Below, piece by piece: positions 6,504-13,282 of a stretch of 16,528 nucleotides of DNA. Positions within the stretch are counted from its first letter, which is position 1. Every line of letters starts with the position of its first letter. The position numbers were made by a program, and so were the translations under genes. Source of the DNA: Phycisphaerales bacterium UBA1161 (GTDB lineage Bacteria; Planctomycetota; Phycisphaerae; Tepidisphaerales; Tepidisphaeraceae); assembly GCA_002311745.1 (NCBI GenBank), contig DBZL01000067.1, forward strand, positions 5,522-22,049, read 5' to 3'. The notes under the pieces are model-generated. The model saw only the letters and a list, made by a program, of their open reading frames with translations, was not told the DNA's origin and searched no databases.

Positions 6504-7085
6504 ATGGCCTTCACGCTGACGATTGGTCAAAAAGCCCCGGATTTCCAACTGCCGGGCGTGGACGGGAAAACGTATTCTCTGGCCGGCTTCAAAGACGCCA
6601 AAGTCCTGGTCGTCCTCTTTTCCTGCAATCACTGCCCGTACGTGATCGGCTCGGAAGACCGCATCAACAAGTTCTACGCCGACTACGCGCCCAAGGGCGT
6701 AGCGCTGGTGGCGATTAACTCCAACGAGACCCAGAACCATCCGACCGATTCGTTCGACCACATGGTTCAGCGGGCCAAGGAAAAGAATTTCAAGTATCCG
6801 TATCTGCGCGATGAGACGCAGAAGATCGCGCTGGCGTACGGGGCGCTGCGCACGCCGCATTTTTACCTGTTCGACGCCGATCGGCGTTTGCGCTACACGG
6901 GGCGGATGGACGACAATCCGCGCAACCCGGGGAAGGAAACGACGCGCGAGCTGCGCGATGCGGTGGATGCGATCCTGGCGGGGGAAAAGCCGCCGGTGGA
7001 GGTGACCAATCCCATCGGCTGCAACGTGAAGTGGAAGGGCCACGAGCACCACTGGATGCCGCCGGAGGCGTGCGATCTGGTGTGA
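6504..7085 (+). CDS. Thioredoxin-like AhpC/TSA-family protein
   Basis: 193 aa, thioredoxin fold, a predicted thiol-disulfide oxidoreductase or peroxidase-like protein of the AhpC/TSA-Redoxin group. Seen directly: N-terminal [20 protein letters not shown], the typical entry strand; redox motif SCNHCPYV with C41-x2-C44 followed by Pro45; the cis-Pro loop RTPHFYLF (around 116-123); and a C-terminal IGCNVKWK with a third cysteine (C173). This combination recurs in a widespread, poorly characterised family of about 190 aa, and the length agrees. No signal peptide, so cytoplasmic. ATG start with AAGGAG (6490-6495) 8 nt upstream. The stop TGA overlaps the GTG of the next gene by 4 bp, indicating translational coupling. 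The physiological substrate is not known from sequence. Confidence 0.9.
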   Translation: MAFTLTIGQKAPDFQLPGVDGKTYSLAGFKDAKVLVVLFSCNHCPYVIGSEDRINKFYADYAPKGVALVAINSNETQNHPTDSFDHMVQRAKEKNFKYPYLRDETQKIALAYGALRTPHFYLFDADRRLRYTGRMDDNPRNPGKETTRELRDAVDAILAGEKPPVEVTNPIGCNVKWKGHEHHWMPPEACDLV

Positions 7086-7576
7086 AGGCGGACAAGCCCG
7101 TGCCGCTGACGAAGATCATCTCGGGCGGACAAACGGGAGTGGATCGCGCGGCATTGGAGGCGGCGATCGCGGTCGGGCTGAAGATCGGCGGAGCGGCCCC
7201 GCGCGGCTTGTGGGCCGAGGATGGGACAATCCCGGCGTCGTACAACCTAACTCCCGTTGAAGAGGCAGACCTGCAAACCAGCATTCAGCGTCGCACCCAA
7301 AAGAACGTGAGCGATGCGGATGCGACACTGATTTTGCGTGTTCGAGCCGACAGTCCCGGCACAAGCTACACGATCGCGTTTGCCCAAAAGCTGAACAAAC
7401 CGCTGCTGGTGGTCGATCTCGCCCAGCCGCCGGATTACGCCTTCGTGGCCGCATGGCTTCGCGAACAGAGGGTAGCGACCCTGAATATCGCCGGCCCCCG
7501 TGAAAGCACATCGCCCGGAATCTTCCAGCGGGCGCGCGCATATCTGCTTGGGCTGTTTCAGAAACTTGGCAAGTAG
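7082..7576 (+). CDS. cpYpsA-related SLOG-fold protein ('putative molybdenum carrier')
   Basis: 164 aa. Belongs to the family annotated as putative molybdenum carrier (related to the YpsA / LOG / DprA SLOG superfamily of Rossmann-like nucleotide-binding folds). Motifs: [18 protein letters not shown] (residues 11-28), the glycine-rich phosphate loop; [31 protein letters not shown]; and the C-terminal NIAGPRES (135-142), all typical and in order. The length is usual for the family. Start is the GTG inside GTGTGA, overlapping the thioredoxin-like stop by 4 bp, with GGAGG at 7064-7068. A second in-frame GTG at 7100 is possible. Biochemical function is not established; ligand binding (nucleotide or nucleotide-derived) is suggested by the fold. 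It converges with the minus-strand methyltransferase, leaving 4 bp and no terminator. Confidence 0.88.
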   Translation: MKADKPVPLTKIISGGQTGVDRAALEAAIAVGLKIGGAAPRGLWAEDGTIPASYNLTPVEEADLQTSIQRRTQKNVSDADATLILRVRADSPGTSYTIAFAQKLNKPLLVVDLAQPPDYAFVAAWLREQRVATLNIAGPRESTSPGIFQRARAYLLGLFQKLGK

Positions 7577-7580
7577 GGGT

Positions 7581-9095
7581 TCACGTTCCGCTTTGTGTCT
7601 CTTTTTGCAGTACGACGATCCAGCCGGGGGTTTGGGCGTCGGTCTGTCGACGCAGTTGCACTTGGATCGCGGAAACTTCCCGCAGGCCGGCCCCGGCGGC
7701 GGTGTCGCGAATGTAATCCATCGAATGGGCGAAGCGCTCGCGGCCGTGCAGGAAAAATCCTGGGCCGTCGTAATGTTCGATGGAGAAGGCGAATAAGCCG
7801 CCGGGCCGCAGGGCGGCGGCGATCGCAGGCATGAGTCGGCTCAAATCGCCGACGTAGACCAGCACGTCTCCCGCGACGATCAGGTCGTAATGATCCGGCT
7901 CGGCGGCGAGGGCGGAGATGAGGTCGCCATGAAGCAGCTGATCGTACACGCCGCGCTGTTCGGCGGCCTTGATCATCTGTTCCGAGAGGTCCACGCCGAT
8001 CAGCTCGCGCGCGTACGAGCGCAAGAGCTGTCCGCACAGGCCCGTGCCGCAGCCTAAATCCAGAGCGGCGTCAAAACGGCGCCGCGGCGTGGCGGCTAAT
8101 ACGGCGTCGAGCAGCTCCTGCGGCACGCGATAATCCAAGTTTTTGAGCAAGTGCTGATCGTAGGTCGGGGCGTAAGCGTCAAACAGTTTTTGGATGTAGC
8201 TGTCGGGAACGGTGGTCATCGAACTGTCGCCGCTGCAAGCGGCCAGTTCAAAGCGCCAATCGGGCCGGTCCGGCTGGAGTTGGATCGCCTGGCGATAGGC
8301 GGCGGCCGCTTGCTCGAGCTGAGCGGCGTTACGCAGCATCCGCGCCAGGTTGAGATGCGCCATCGCGTTGGTGGGATGGAATAGCACGACTTTTTGGAAA
8401 CAGGCGATGGCTTCTTGGAGCCGGCCCTGACGCGCCAGGATTTTTCCCATGCTCCAGTTGGCTTCGGGATAGCCCGGCTGAAGTTGCACGGCCTTTGCGT
8501 ACGCGGCGGCCGCGTCGTCGAGCTTGGCGTCATCCCACAGGACGTTGCCCAGGCTGTTGAAGGCTTCGGCAAAGTCGCTCTTGAGCTGGATGGCTTGGGA
8601 AATTGCGGCCGTGGCCTGGGTGCGCCGGCCCTTTTCGTGCAGGGCCTGGCCCAGACGCAAATGAGCCGTCGCCAAGGTGGGCTTGAGTTGGATGGCTTTG
8701 TTGTATGCGTCGATGGCTTGATCGAGCTTGCCCTGGTCTTTGAGAGTATTGCCCAGAGCGCCGTGAACTTCAGCCCAATCGGGCCGCAGTTCGATGGCTT
8801 TGCGGTAAGCCGCGGCCGCTTCGTCGAGCTTTGCCCCAGACCGCAAGGCATCGCCCAGATCGCGGTAGCCCAGCGGGTTGGCCGGACCCGTGGCAAGGGA
8901 AGCACGGATGAACGGCACCGCCTCAATGAGGCGTCCCGATTTTCTGCACACGACGCCGAGCAGACGCAGGGCCTCCGGATGCTGAGGCTGCTGCGCCAGC
9001 ACCTCGCGACAGAGCGTCTCGGCATCGGCCAGCAGTCCCGACCGCTGAGCCTGCTCGGCCAGGCGAATCGCGCTTTCAATGGAAGGGTGCGGCAT
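7581..9095 (-). CDS. TPR-repeat protein with C-terminal SAM-dependent methyltransferase domain
   Basis: 504 aa. Residues ~5-285 are about eight tetratricopeptide repeats with canonical spacing (for example AAAAYRKAIELRPDWAEVHG, QAIDAYNKAIQLKPTLATAH, EAIACFQKVVLFHPTNAMAH), a protein-binding superhelix. Residues ~300-500 are a class I methyltransferase: an entry motif FDAYAPTYDQHL (305-316), motif I DLGCGTGLCG (346-355), the acidic residue of motif II in GVDLSEQM (367-374), and LRPGGLFAFSIEH (429-441). The TPR part probably recruits a protein or other large substrate; the methyl acceptor is unknown. It has no signal peptide. The ATG at 9095 has no purine-rich SD; the coding-strand stretch just before it is pyrimidine-rich instead, which is odd. 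The next gene upstream on the same strand ends 49 bp away. Confidence 0.92.
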   Translation of the reverse strand: MPHPSIESAIRLAEQAQRSGLLADAETLCREVLAQQPQHPEALRLLGVVCRKSGRLIEAVPFIRASLATGPANPLGYRDLGDALRSGAKLDEAAAAYRKAIELRPDWAEVHGALGNTLKDQGKLDQAIDAYNKAIQLKPTLATAHLRLGQALHEKGRRTQATAAISQAIQLKSDFAEAFNSLGNVLWDDAKLDDAAAAYAKAVQLQPGYPEANWSMGKILARQGRLQEAIACFQKVVLFHPTNAMAHLNLARMLRNAAQLEQAAAAYRQAIQLQPDRPDWRFELAACSGDSSMTTVPDSYIQKLFDAYAPTYDQHLLKNLDYRVPQELLDAVLAATPRRRFDAALDLGCGTGLCGQLLRSYARELIGVDLSEQMIKAAEQRGVYDQLLHGDLISALAAEPDHYDLIVAGDVLVYVGDLSRLMPAIAAALRPGGLFAFSIEHYDGPGFFLHGRERFAHSMDYIRDTAAGAGLREVSAIQVQLRRQTDAQTPGWIVVLQKETQSGT

Positions 9096-9144
9096 GGGAG
9101 GAGAAAGTGGAGAGTAGAAAGGAGATCACGGTTCCGGCGCGATC

Positions 9145-10314
9145 TCACCTGCCGGCCAGTTCACGTTTCATTTCCGCCGTCAGCCAATCCGCGTCCCCTT
9201 TGTCGTGAATGGTTCCGCAGATTTTCACATTGCCGCCGTTCAGGCGCGTCGCGGCGATCGAATAAAACGGCCGGTTCATCGATTGCCCTTGAAATTTGGA
9301 GGAAATATCCGAAATATCCGCCGCCCGGATTTCCTTCTGGCGATTCATGGACGCAAGGGTGTTTTCGATTGTAATCACGCCATGGCGAACGTTGATCGTG
9401 GTCTTCAGAAACAATAGCCACAGGCCGCCCAATGCCATCAACGCGCCGGCCGCGATAAAGATAAGTGGAAACCAGATCGGCACATCCCGGGCGGCCAATT
9501 GCATGATCGTCGTTCCAATGCCGATGAAGACCGCACCAAAGAGGATCGATGAACTCGACATTCCCAGGTTTCGCCCCGGCAGCAGTTCAAATTGTCCGCC
9601 TCCGCCCGGCAGCGGATTGAAATGAAGATGCCGATCCAGCGGCTGTCGCCGCGCCGGCTCGGGCGAACGCAGTGCCAGGGTCGGATCGGGCATCGCCAGC
9701 AGTTCCGCCGGCGCCTCGCCGCTCGTCACCGGAACCACAAACCCCGCGCTGTAATGCACGCCGGCTGTCTTTGCCTTGGCTTGCAACCGCCAGAAAATTC
9801 CGCCCGTTCCCGTTGGTTGGGCGTCGCCGGGAATTTTGAAATAGACCGGAATTTCCGAAACCGCCGTCCCCGGCGAAAACCGATCCAGCGTGCAGAAATC
9901 CTCCCACAGAAGGTCCTCGTGGGAATCTCTCCTCGTGCCAAATACCTTGACGCAAGCCAATCGAAGATGGATCGGCTCGCGATAAAGAAACGGCCGTGGA
10001 ATTCGCACCGTGCCTGTCAAAATCCCGCCGCACGTCGCGGGCAACCAGGGCGACTCAAAAATCGATCGCCCGTATTTGGCGAGCCTGATCGACGTGTAAA
10101 TCGCGAGCCACAGAAGCAGCAGTCCGCCGATGCCAAATATCGCCGCGCCCCAAAGCGCGCCCCAAAGCGGCGGCGGTTTCTTGCTCCCGTGCTGCTCGCG
10201 TGACAAAAAGAGGAACAACGGCTGCACGAGGAATATGATTCCAAGAATCCAGACGAAGATCCCGCCGAAAACGTTGGAGGAATCCCGAATCTGCCGCGAT
10301 GTGGATGTCCCCAT
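9145..10314 (-). CDS. Predicted four-TM membrane protein with large central soluble domain
   Basis: 389 aa, no named function recognised. Hydrophobic segments at about 15-37 and 51-76 form an N-terminal pair, and 255-275 and 280-303 a second pair. Between them lies a ~170-residue soluble region rich in beta-type sequence (GGILTGTVRIPRPF, LRLACVKVFG, AVSEIPVYFKIPG, IFWRLQAKAKTAGVHYSAGFVVPV), resembling an arrestin-like or Ig-like fold. The C-terminus (TTINVRHGVITIENTL, EIRAADISDISSKFQGQ, RLNGGNVKICGTI) looks like a small PH-like beta domain. I resemble it to DUF3592-type membrane proteins, weakly. Start ATG 10314 (MGTSTSRQ) is preferred; the frame continues upstream for 35 codons, but those are a translation of the tRNA-Pro gene. 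SD is poor. It may be read through from the tRNA 48 bp upstream. Confidence 0.75.
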   Translation of the reverse strand: MGTSTSRQIRDSSNVFGGIFVWILGIIFLVQPLFLFLSREQHGSKKPPPLWGALWGAAIFGIGGLLLLWLAIYTSIRLAKYGRSIFESPWLPATCGGILTGTVRIPRPFLYREPIHLRLACVKVFGTRRDSHEDLLWEDFCTLDRFSPGTAVSEIPVYFKIPGDAQPTGTGGIFWRLQAKAKTAGVHYSAGFVVPVTSGEAPAELLAMPDPTLALRSPEPARRQPLDRHLHFNPLPGGGGQFELLPGRNLGMSSSSILFGAVFIGIGTTIMQLAARDVPIWFPLIFIAAGALMALGGLWLLFLKTTINVRHGVITIENTLASMNRQKEIRAADISDISSKFQGQSMNRPFYSIAATRLNGGNVKICGTIHDKGDADWLTAEMKRELAGR

Positions 10315-10342
10315 GCTTTTTGCTCTACTGTTCCACTGCTCT

Positions 10343-10363
10343 GATTCGCCCTTCGGGCGAATC
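10343..10363 (-). terminator. Perfect inverted repeat abutting the tRNA-Pro 3' end
   Basis: GATTCGCCC (10343-10351), loop TTC, GGGCGAATC (10355-10363): 9 perfect bp. Its end overlaps the last two bases of tRNA-Pro. On the tRNA strand no T-run follows, so it is a weak candidate terminator or a processing/stability hairpin. Confidence 0.4.
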
Positions 10364-10435
10364 GGGGCGACACGATTTGAACGTGCGACCTTCTGGTCCC
10401 AAACCAGACGCTCTACCAAGCTGAGCTACGCCCCG
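10362..10435 (-). tRNA. tRNA-Pro (anticodon TGG)
   Basis: 74-nt cloverleaf on the minus strand. Acceptor CGGGGCG pairs with CGCCCCG with discriminator A; D arm GCTC-AGCTTGGTA-GAGC; anticodon arm TCTGG-TTTGGGA-CCAGA with anticodon TGG; variable loop AGGTC; T arm GCACG-TTCAAAT-CGTGT. All stems pair (one G-U in the T stem). CCA is not encoded and must be added by tRNA nucleotidyltransferase. Reads CCA and, with wobble, other proline codons. Confidence 0.96.
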
Positions 10436-10444
10436 TACTCCGAT

Positions 10445-10474
10445 AGTCTAGCCGCGCAGGGGCCAGGGTCGCAA
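10445..10474 (-). promoter_or_regulatory. Candidate promoter of tRNA-Pro
   Basis: Read on the minus strand: TTGCGA (plus 10469-10474), 18-bp spacer, TAGACT (plus 10445-10450), 9 nt before the tRNA 5' end. Each box matches 4/6. The spacing and the distance to the tRNA fit a dedicated promoter. Confidence 0.45.
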
Positions 10475-10507
10475 TCGCGGCGGGCCGAAGACGCTTACTC
10501 CGGCGAG

Positions 10508-11005
10508 CTATTTCGGCTCCCCGGCCGCCATCCACTCCACCACGCTGCTGGGCGGCAGGGGACTGGCGCCGACGTGCCGGAGCATGTTCAGGCACTGGGC
10601 GCGGTGGTGCATGCCGTGGGTCGTGACGTGAGTGATGACGCCTCCCCGCGTGAAGGTGTATTGTTTTCCTCCGCGGGTGCGGACGACGGTTTCTTCAAGC
10701 GGGTGGAGCTTGGCGGTCGCGGCGAAATCATCGGCGCTTTCTTCCAAGAGCATCAGAAGCTCCGCGGGCGTTTTTTGTGTGCCGCCTTCGTCCAAGCGGG
10801 GGCGCTGCGGTCGGCCGGCAAGCACGTCGTCCCATGCCCGCATGGCCGAGAGAATGTGCAGGGCCGCGGCATGCAACGACCCCGGTCCAATGTCGAATTT
10901 CTGGTGAAATTGCTCGGACGAAAGTTTCTGGCACGTCTGGAGGATTTGCTTCGTTGCCCACCTGTCGTGAGCAAGAAGGATGTCAAGCGGGTTGCTGGTG
11001 AGCAT
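10508..11005 (-). CDS. DinB/YfiT-like putative metalloenzyme
   Basis: 165 aa, matching the usual 150-180 aa of the DinB-like four-helix-bundle superfamily, many of which are thiol transferases or of unknown activity. This is not the DinB DNA polymerase IV. Visible features: N-terminal helix NPLDILLAHDRWATKQIL; a helix with candidate metal ligand His50 (ALHILSAMRAWDDVL); and the late motif HVTTHGMHHRAQ (126-137), giving the typical triad His50, His130, His134. Start ATG 11005 is supported by GGGAGAA just upstream on the minus strand; an in-frame upstream start at 11062 would overlap the DUF89 gene. It is 11 bp downstream of the DUF89 stop, so probably translated from the same mRNA. Substrate unknown. 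Confidence 0.88.
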   Translation of the reverse strand: MLTSNPLDILLAHDRWATKQILQTCQKLSSEQFHQKFDIGPGSLHAAALHILSAMRAWDDVLAGRPQRPRLDEGGTQKTPAELLMLLEESADDFAATAKLHPLEETVVRTRGGKQYTFTRGGVITHVTTHGMHHRAQCLNMLRHVGASPLPPSSVVEWMAAGEPK

Positions 11006-11016
11006 GATGCTTCTCC

Positions 11017-12117
11017 CTAGTGCGGTATTGGACCTGATGGCGCCGCCGGGCGGAACTGGCAAACCAGGTCGAAGAGCTTGCCCCCGTGTCGCGCGGCGAC
11101 GGCGGTGTCCTTGACCATCGCGATGTTCAACGCGTCGCAGGAAAACGCGGCCTCGAGATTGCTCTCCACGCCGCGGCCCATGCCTTCCAGGATGACCAGA
11201 TCGGCGTCGGCGGACAGGACGTTGAGCTGCGGGTTGATGCGGCTTAGGTCGATCAGCGGCTCGCCGGTGCCGGTGCCGACCAGGTCAATCGCCAGCGGGC
11301 GCAGGGATGGTTCGGCCTGGAGGATGCGCGGCCACCATGTTTGCACGTCGTCAATGGTGATGTCGTTGAGGGTCGGGCGCGAGTTGGCGGCCAGGACGAT
11401 GCGCGTGCCGCGTCCGGCGAGCCAGCGGATCATGGGCAGGGCGCCCAGGACGAAATCGCTGCCGGCGTTGTCGACGAAGAAGACGGCGTTGCGGTGCACG
11501 GGGCCGCCCAGCAGGCGGGCTTCCAGGGCGTCGTAATCGTCGATCAGCCAGGGGCGCGGGGCGACGCTGTCTCGCGTCGCGAAAAAGTCCGGGCTTTGGC
11601 CGAGGAATTTTTGGGCCGTGGCGTCCGCGCCCATGTCGAAGATATTTCCGGCGAACAGCCCGCGGATGATCGCTTGCAGTTGCTGGGGCCCGGTCAGCGC
11701 ATCGAGCTGCGCGCAGAGTTCCGGCAGCAGGCGGAGCATTTTTTCGTTCTCGCGGTTTTTCAGATCGATGAAGGGATCGACAAAGCCGTGTCGGCGGAGC
11801 AGGTCATCGCGCCAGCGGTCGAGGGTGAGGATGGTGACGCGGCCGAATCCGCGCGGGTTGGCGTCGAAGGCGTCGAAGGCGGTGACGAATTCCTGTCGGC
11901 AGCGGGCGGCGCGGGCCTGGGCGTTGGCGAGGGATTCTCCGCGCGTCGTTGCGGCTTCGATTCCCACGGCCAGGATCGTGCCCAAGTGGCGTTTGAAGAA
12001 CTCGATCCAGTGGGCGCGGCCCCCGGGGTCTGCGGTCAGGTCCCACGGGCAGGCCAGGTATCGTTGAGGGTCGGCAAGTTTGCAGAACGGCGCCACACGC
12101 GCGGAAGAATTCATCAT
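11017..12117 (-). CDS. DUF89 / ARMT1-like metal-dependent phosphatase, PANK4-type (subfamily II)
   Basis: 366 aa. The DUF89 family comprises metal-dependent damage-control phosphatases; subfamily II (plant proteins and the C-terminal domain of vertebrate PANK4) prefers 4'-phosphopantetheine and damaged derivatives. Motifs in order: AGNIFDMGA (156-164), FVDNAGSDFVLG (214-225) with predicted metal ligands D216/N217, ANSRPTLNDIT (244-254) with N245 and D252, LEGMGRGVESN (310-320), the subfamily II hallmark, and AMVKDTAVA (333-341). A likely role is dephosphorylating off-pathway or damaged CoA intermediates; the substrate is inferred, not shown. Start ATG 12117 lies inside a 7-bp repeat tract and lacks an SD; ATG 12114 or GTG 12096 are alternatives. 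Between the aldo/keto reductase (25 bp upstream) and the DinB-like gene (11 bp downstream), same strand: probable operon. Confidence 0.85.
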   Translation of the reverse strand: MMNSSARVAPFCKLADPQRYLACPWDLTADPGGRAHWIEFFKRHLGTILAVGIEAATTRGESLANAQARAARCRQEFVTAFDAFDANPRGFGRVTILTLDRWRDDLLRRHGFVDPFIDLKNRENEKMLRLLPELCAQLDALTGPQQLQAIIRGLFAGNIFDMGADATAQKFLGQSPDFFATRDSVAPRPWLIDDYDALEARLLGGPVHRNAVFFVDNAGSDFVLGALPMIRWLAGRGTRIVLAANSRPTLNDITIDDVQTWWPRILQAEPSLRPLAIDLVGTGTGEPLIDLSRINPQLNVLSADADLVILEGMGRGVESNLEAAFSCDALNIAMVKDTAVAARHGGKLFDLVCQFRPAAPSGPIPH

Positions 12118-12136
12118 TCAGCACTCAGCATTCATC
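12109..12136. repeat. Four-copy 7-bp tandem repeat between two GAATTC sites
   Basis: ATTCATC, ATTCAGC, ACTCAGC, ATTCATC in direct succession, flanked by GAATTC at 12107-12112 (overlapping the first unit) and 12137-12142. The tract fills the gap between the aldo/keto reductase stop and the DUF89 gene and supplies the predicted DUF89 start codons on the minus strand. It resembles the heptameric STRR-type repeats known from cyanobacteria in form, not in sequence. Confidence 0.75.
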
Positions 12137-12142
12137 GAATTC

Positions 12143-13126
12143 TCACCACGCGTAGGCTTCGGGCGCTTCGCCGCCGGGGCCGGGCCAGATTTCGTTCAGA
12201 TGCTGCATCGTCGTGTCGCTGAGCGTGATGTCGAGGCAGCGCAGGGAGCTGGTGAGCTGGTCCATGGTGCGCGGCCCGATGATGGGGGCGGTGACGACGG
12301 GATTAGCCAAGAGCCAGGCCAGGGCGACGTTGGCGGGGTTTTCGCCCAGTTCGCGGCAGAGAATTTCCCAGGTTTCAAACTGGGAGCGTCGGCGTTCTCG
12401 TCTTTTTTGGACGTCCTCGCTGCCGCGTCGGCCCTGATCCAGTTTCTGCGCCGGTCCACCCAACAGGCCGCTTTCCAGGGGGCTCCAGGGGATCAGCCCA
12501 AGGCCGTAGGCTTTGCAGGCGGGGATGACTTCCAGCTCGATGGTGCGCGTGGCGAGGCTGTATTTGCTCTGCTCGCAGACCAGGCCGTGGAAGTTTCGCC
12601 GCCCCGCCGTCTCGCACGCCTGGGCGATGTGCCAGCCGCCGAAATTGCTGCTGCCGACGTAGATGATTTTTCCTTGTTGGACGAGCAGTTCCATCGCCTG
12701 CCAGATTTCATCCCACGGAGTCTCGCGTGCGATGTGGTGCATTTGGTACAGGTCGATGTAGTCGGTTTTCAATCGGCGGAGGCTGTCGTCGCAGGCCCGG
12801 CGGATTTTGACGGCGCTGAGTCCCGTCTGCATCGTGAGATCGCCCGGCTCGACCGTCATGTCGGTATAGACCTTGGTGGCCAGGATGATTTTTTCGCGCC
12901 GGCGGTTTCCTTGCACCAGCCAATTGCCGACGACCTGCTCGGAAAACCCTTTGCCTTTCTTTTGCCCGTAGATGTCGGCGGTATCGATAAAGTTAATGCC
13001 CAGTTCCAGGGCCTTGTCCATGATGGCATGGGATTCGGCCTCGGAGACGTGCGGCCCGAAGTTCATCGTACCCAGACAGAGGCGCGACACCTGCAACCCC
13101 GTTCGACCCAGTGGCGTGTATTTCAC
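12143..13126 (-). CDS. Aldo/keto reductase
   Basis: 327 aa, (beta/alpha)8-barrel NAD(P)H-dependent reductase of the AKR superfamily, closest in layout to the large group of Kv-beta/YhdN-like bacterial members. Catalytic tetrad visible: D48 and Y53 in FIDTADIYG, K85 in ATKVY, and H130 in YQMHH. Cofactor-side motifs follow: GSSNFGGWH (158-166), QSKYS (186-190), LGLIPWSPLESGLLGG, and IIGPRTMDQL near the C-terminus. Length is typical. GTG start with AAAGG (plus 13135-13139) 8 nt upstream. It is first in a minus-strand set with the DUF89 phosphatase and DinB-like gene, and diverges from the ABC ATPase across 156 bp. Carbonyl substrate unknown. Confidence 0.94.
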   Translation of the reverse strand: MKYTPLGRTGLQVSRLCLGTMNFGPHVSEAESHAIMDKALELGINFIDTADIYGQKKGKGFSEQVVGNWLVQGNRRREKIILATKVYTDMTVEPGDLTMQTGLSAVKIRRACDDSLRRLKTDYIDLYQMHHIARETPWDEIWQAMELLVQQGKIIYVGSSNFGGWHIAQACETAGRRNFHGLVCEQSKYSLATRTIELEVIPACKAYGLGLIPWSPLESGLLGGPAQKLDQGRRGSEDVQKRRERRRSQFETWEILCRELGENPANVALAWLLANPVVTAPIIGPRTMDQLTSSLRCLDITLSDTTMQHLNEIWPGPGGEAPEAYAW

Positions 13127-13154
13127 GGATGCATCCTTTCGCTCGACACCCAGT

Positions 13155-13183
13155 TAGATATCGCAGAATGCCGCTGGAGGCAA
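13155..13183 (-). promoter_or_regulatory. Candidate promoter of the aldo/keto reductase operon
   Basis: On the minus strand: TTGCCT (plus 13178-13183), 17-bp spacer, TATCTA (plus 13155-13160), about 28 nt before the GTG start. The -10 box is weak (3/6); spacing and position are right. Confidence 0.33.
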
Positions 13184-13223
13184 CGATTGACGCATGGCGT
13201 GCCGCGCCGCCCAATCCCCCAAA

Positions 13224-13251
13224 TTGACCGGTTTTCACGTGTTCATATAAT
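13224..13251 (+). promoter_or_regulatory. Sigma70-type promoter of the ABC ATPase gene
   Basis: TTGACC (13224-13229, 5/6), 16-bp spacer, TATAAT (13246-13251, 6/6). The strongest promoter in the window. A start near 13258 leaves about 25 nt of leader before the ATG at 13283. Confidence 0.75.
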
Positions 13252-13282
13252 CCACCGCTCCGGTCGCGGACGGCGGCACTCT

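Noticed and set aside
10315..10419. 35-codon extension of the membrane protein (VERLVWDQKVARSN...)
   Set aside because: It is a translation of the tRNA-Pro gene, a common artefact.
10508..11005. DNA polymerase IV (dinB)
   Set aside because: Only the name is shared. This is a 165-aa His-triad helical-bundle protein, with no polymerase motifs.
12080..13282. Open frame of about 400 codons in front of the ABC ATPase
   Set aside because: It lies opposite the aldo/keto reductase gene, does not resemble a protein family, and the TTGACC/TATAAT promoter sits inside it just before the ATG.
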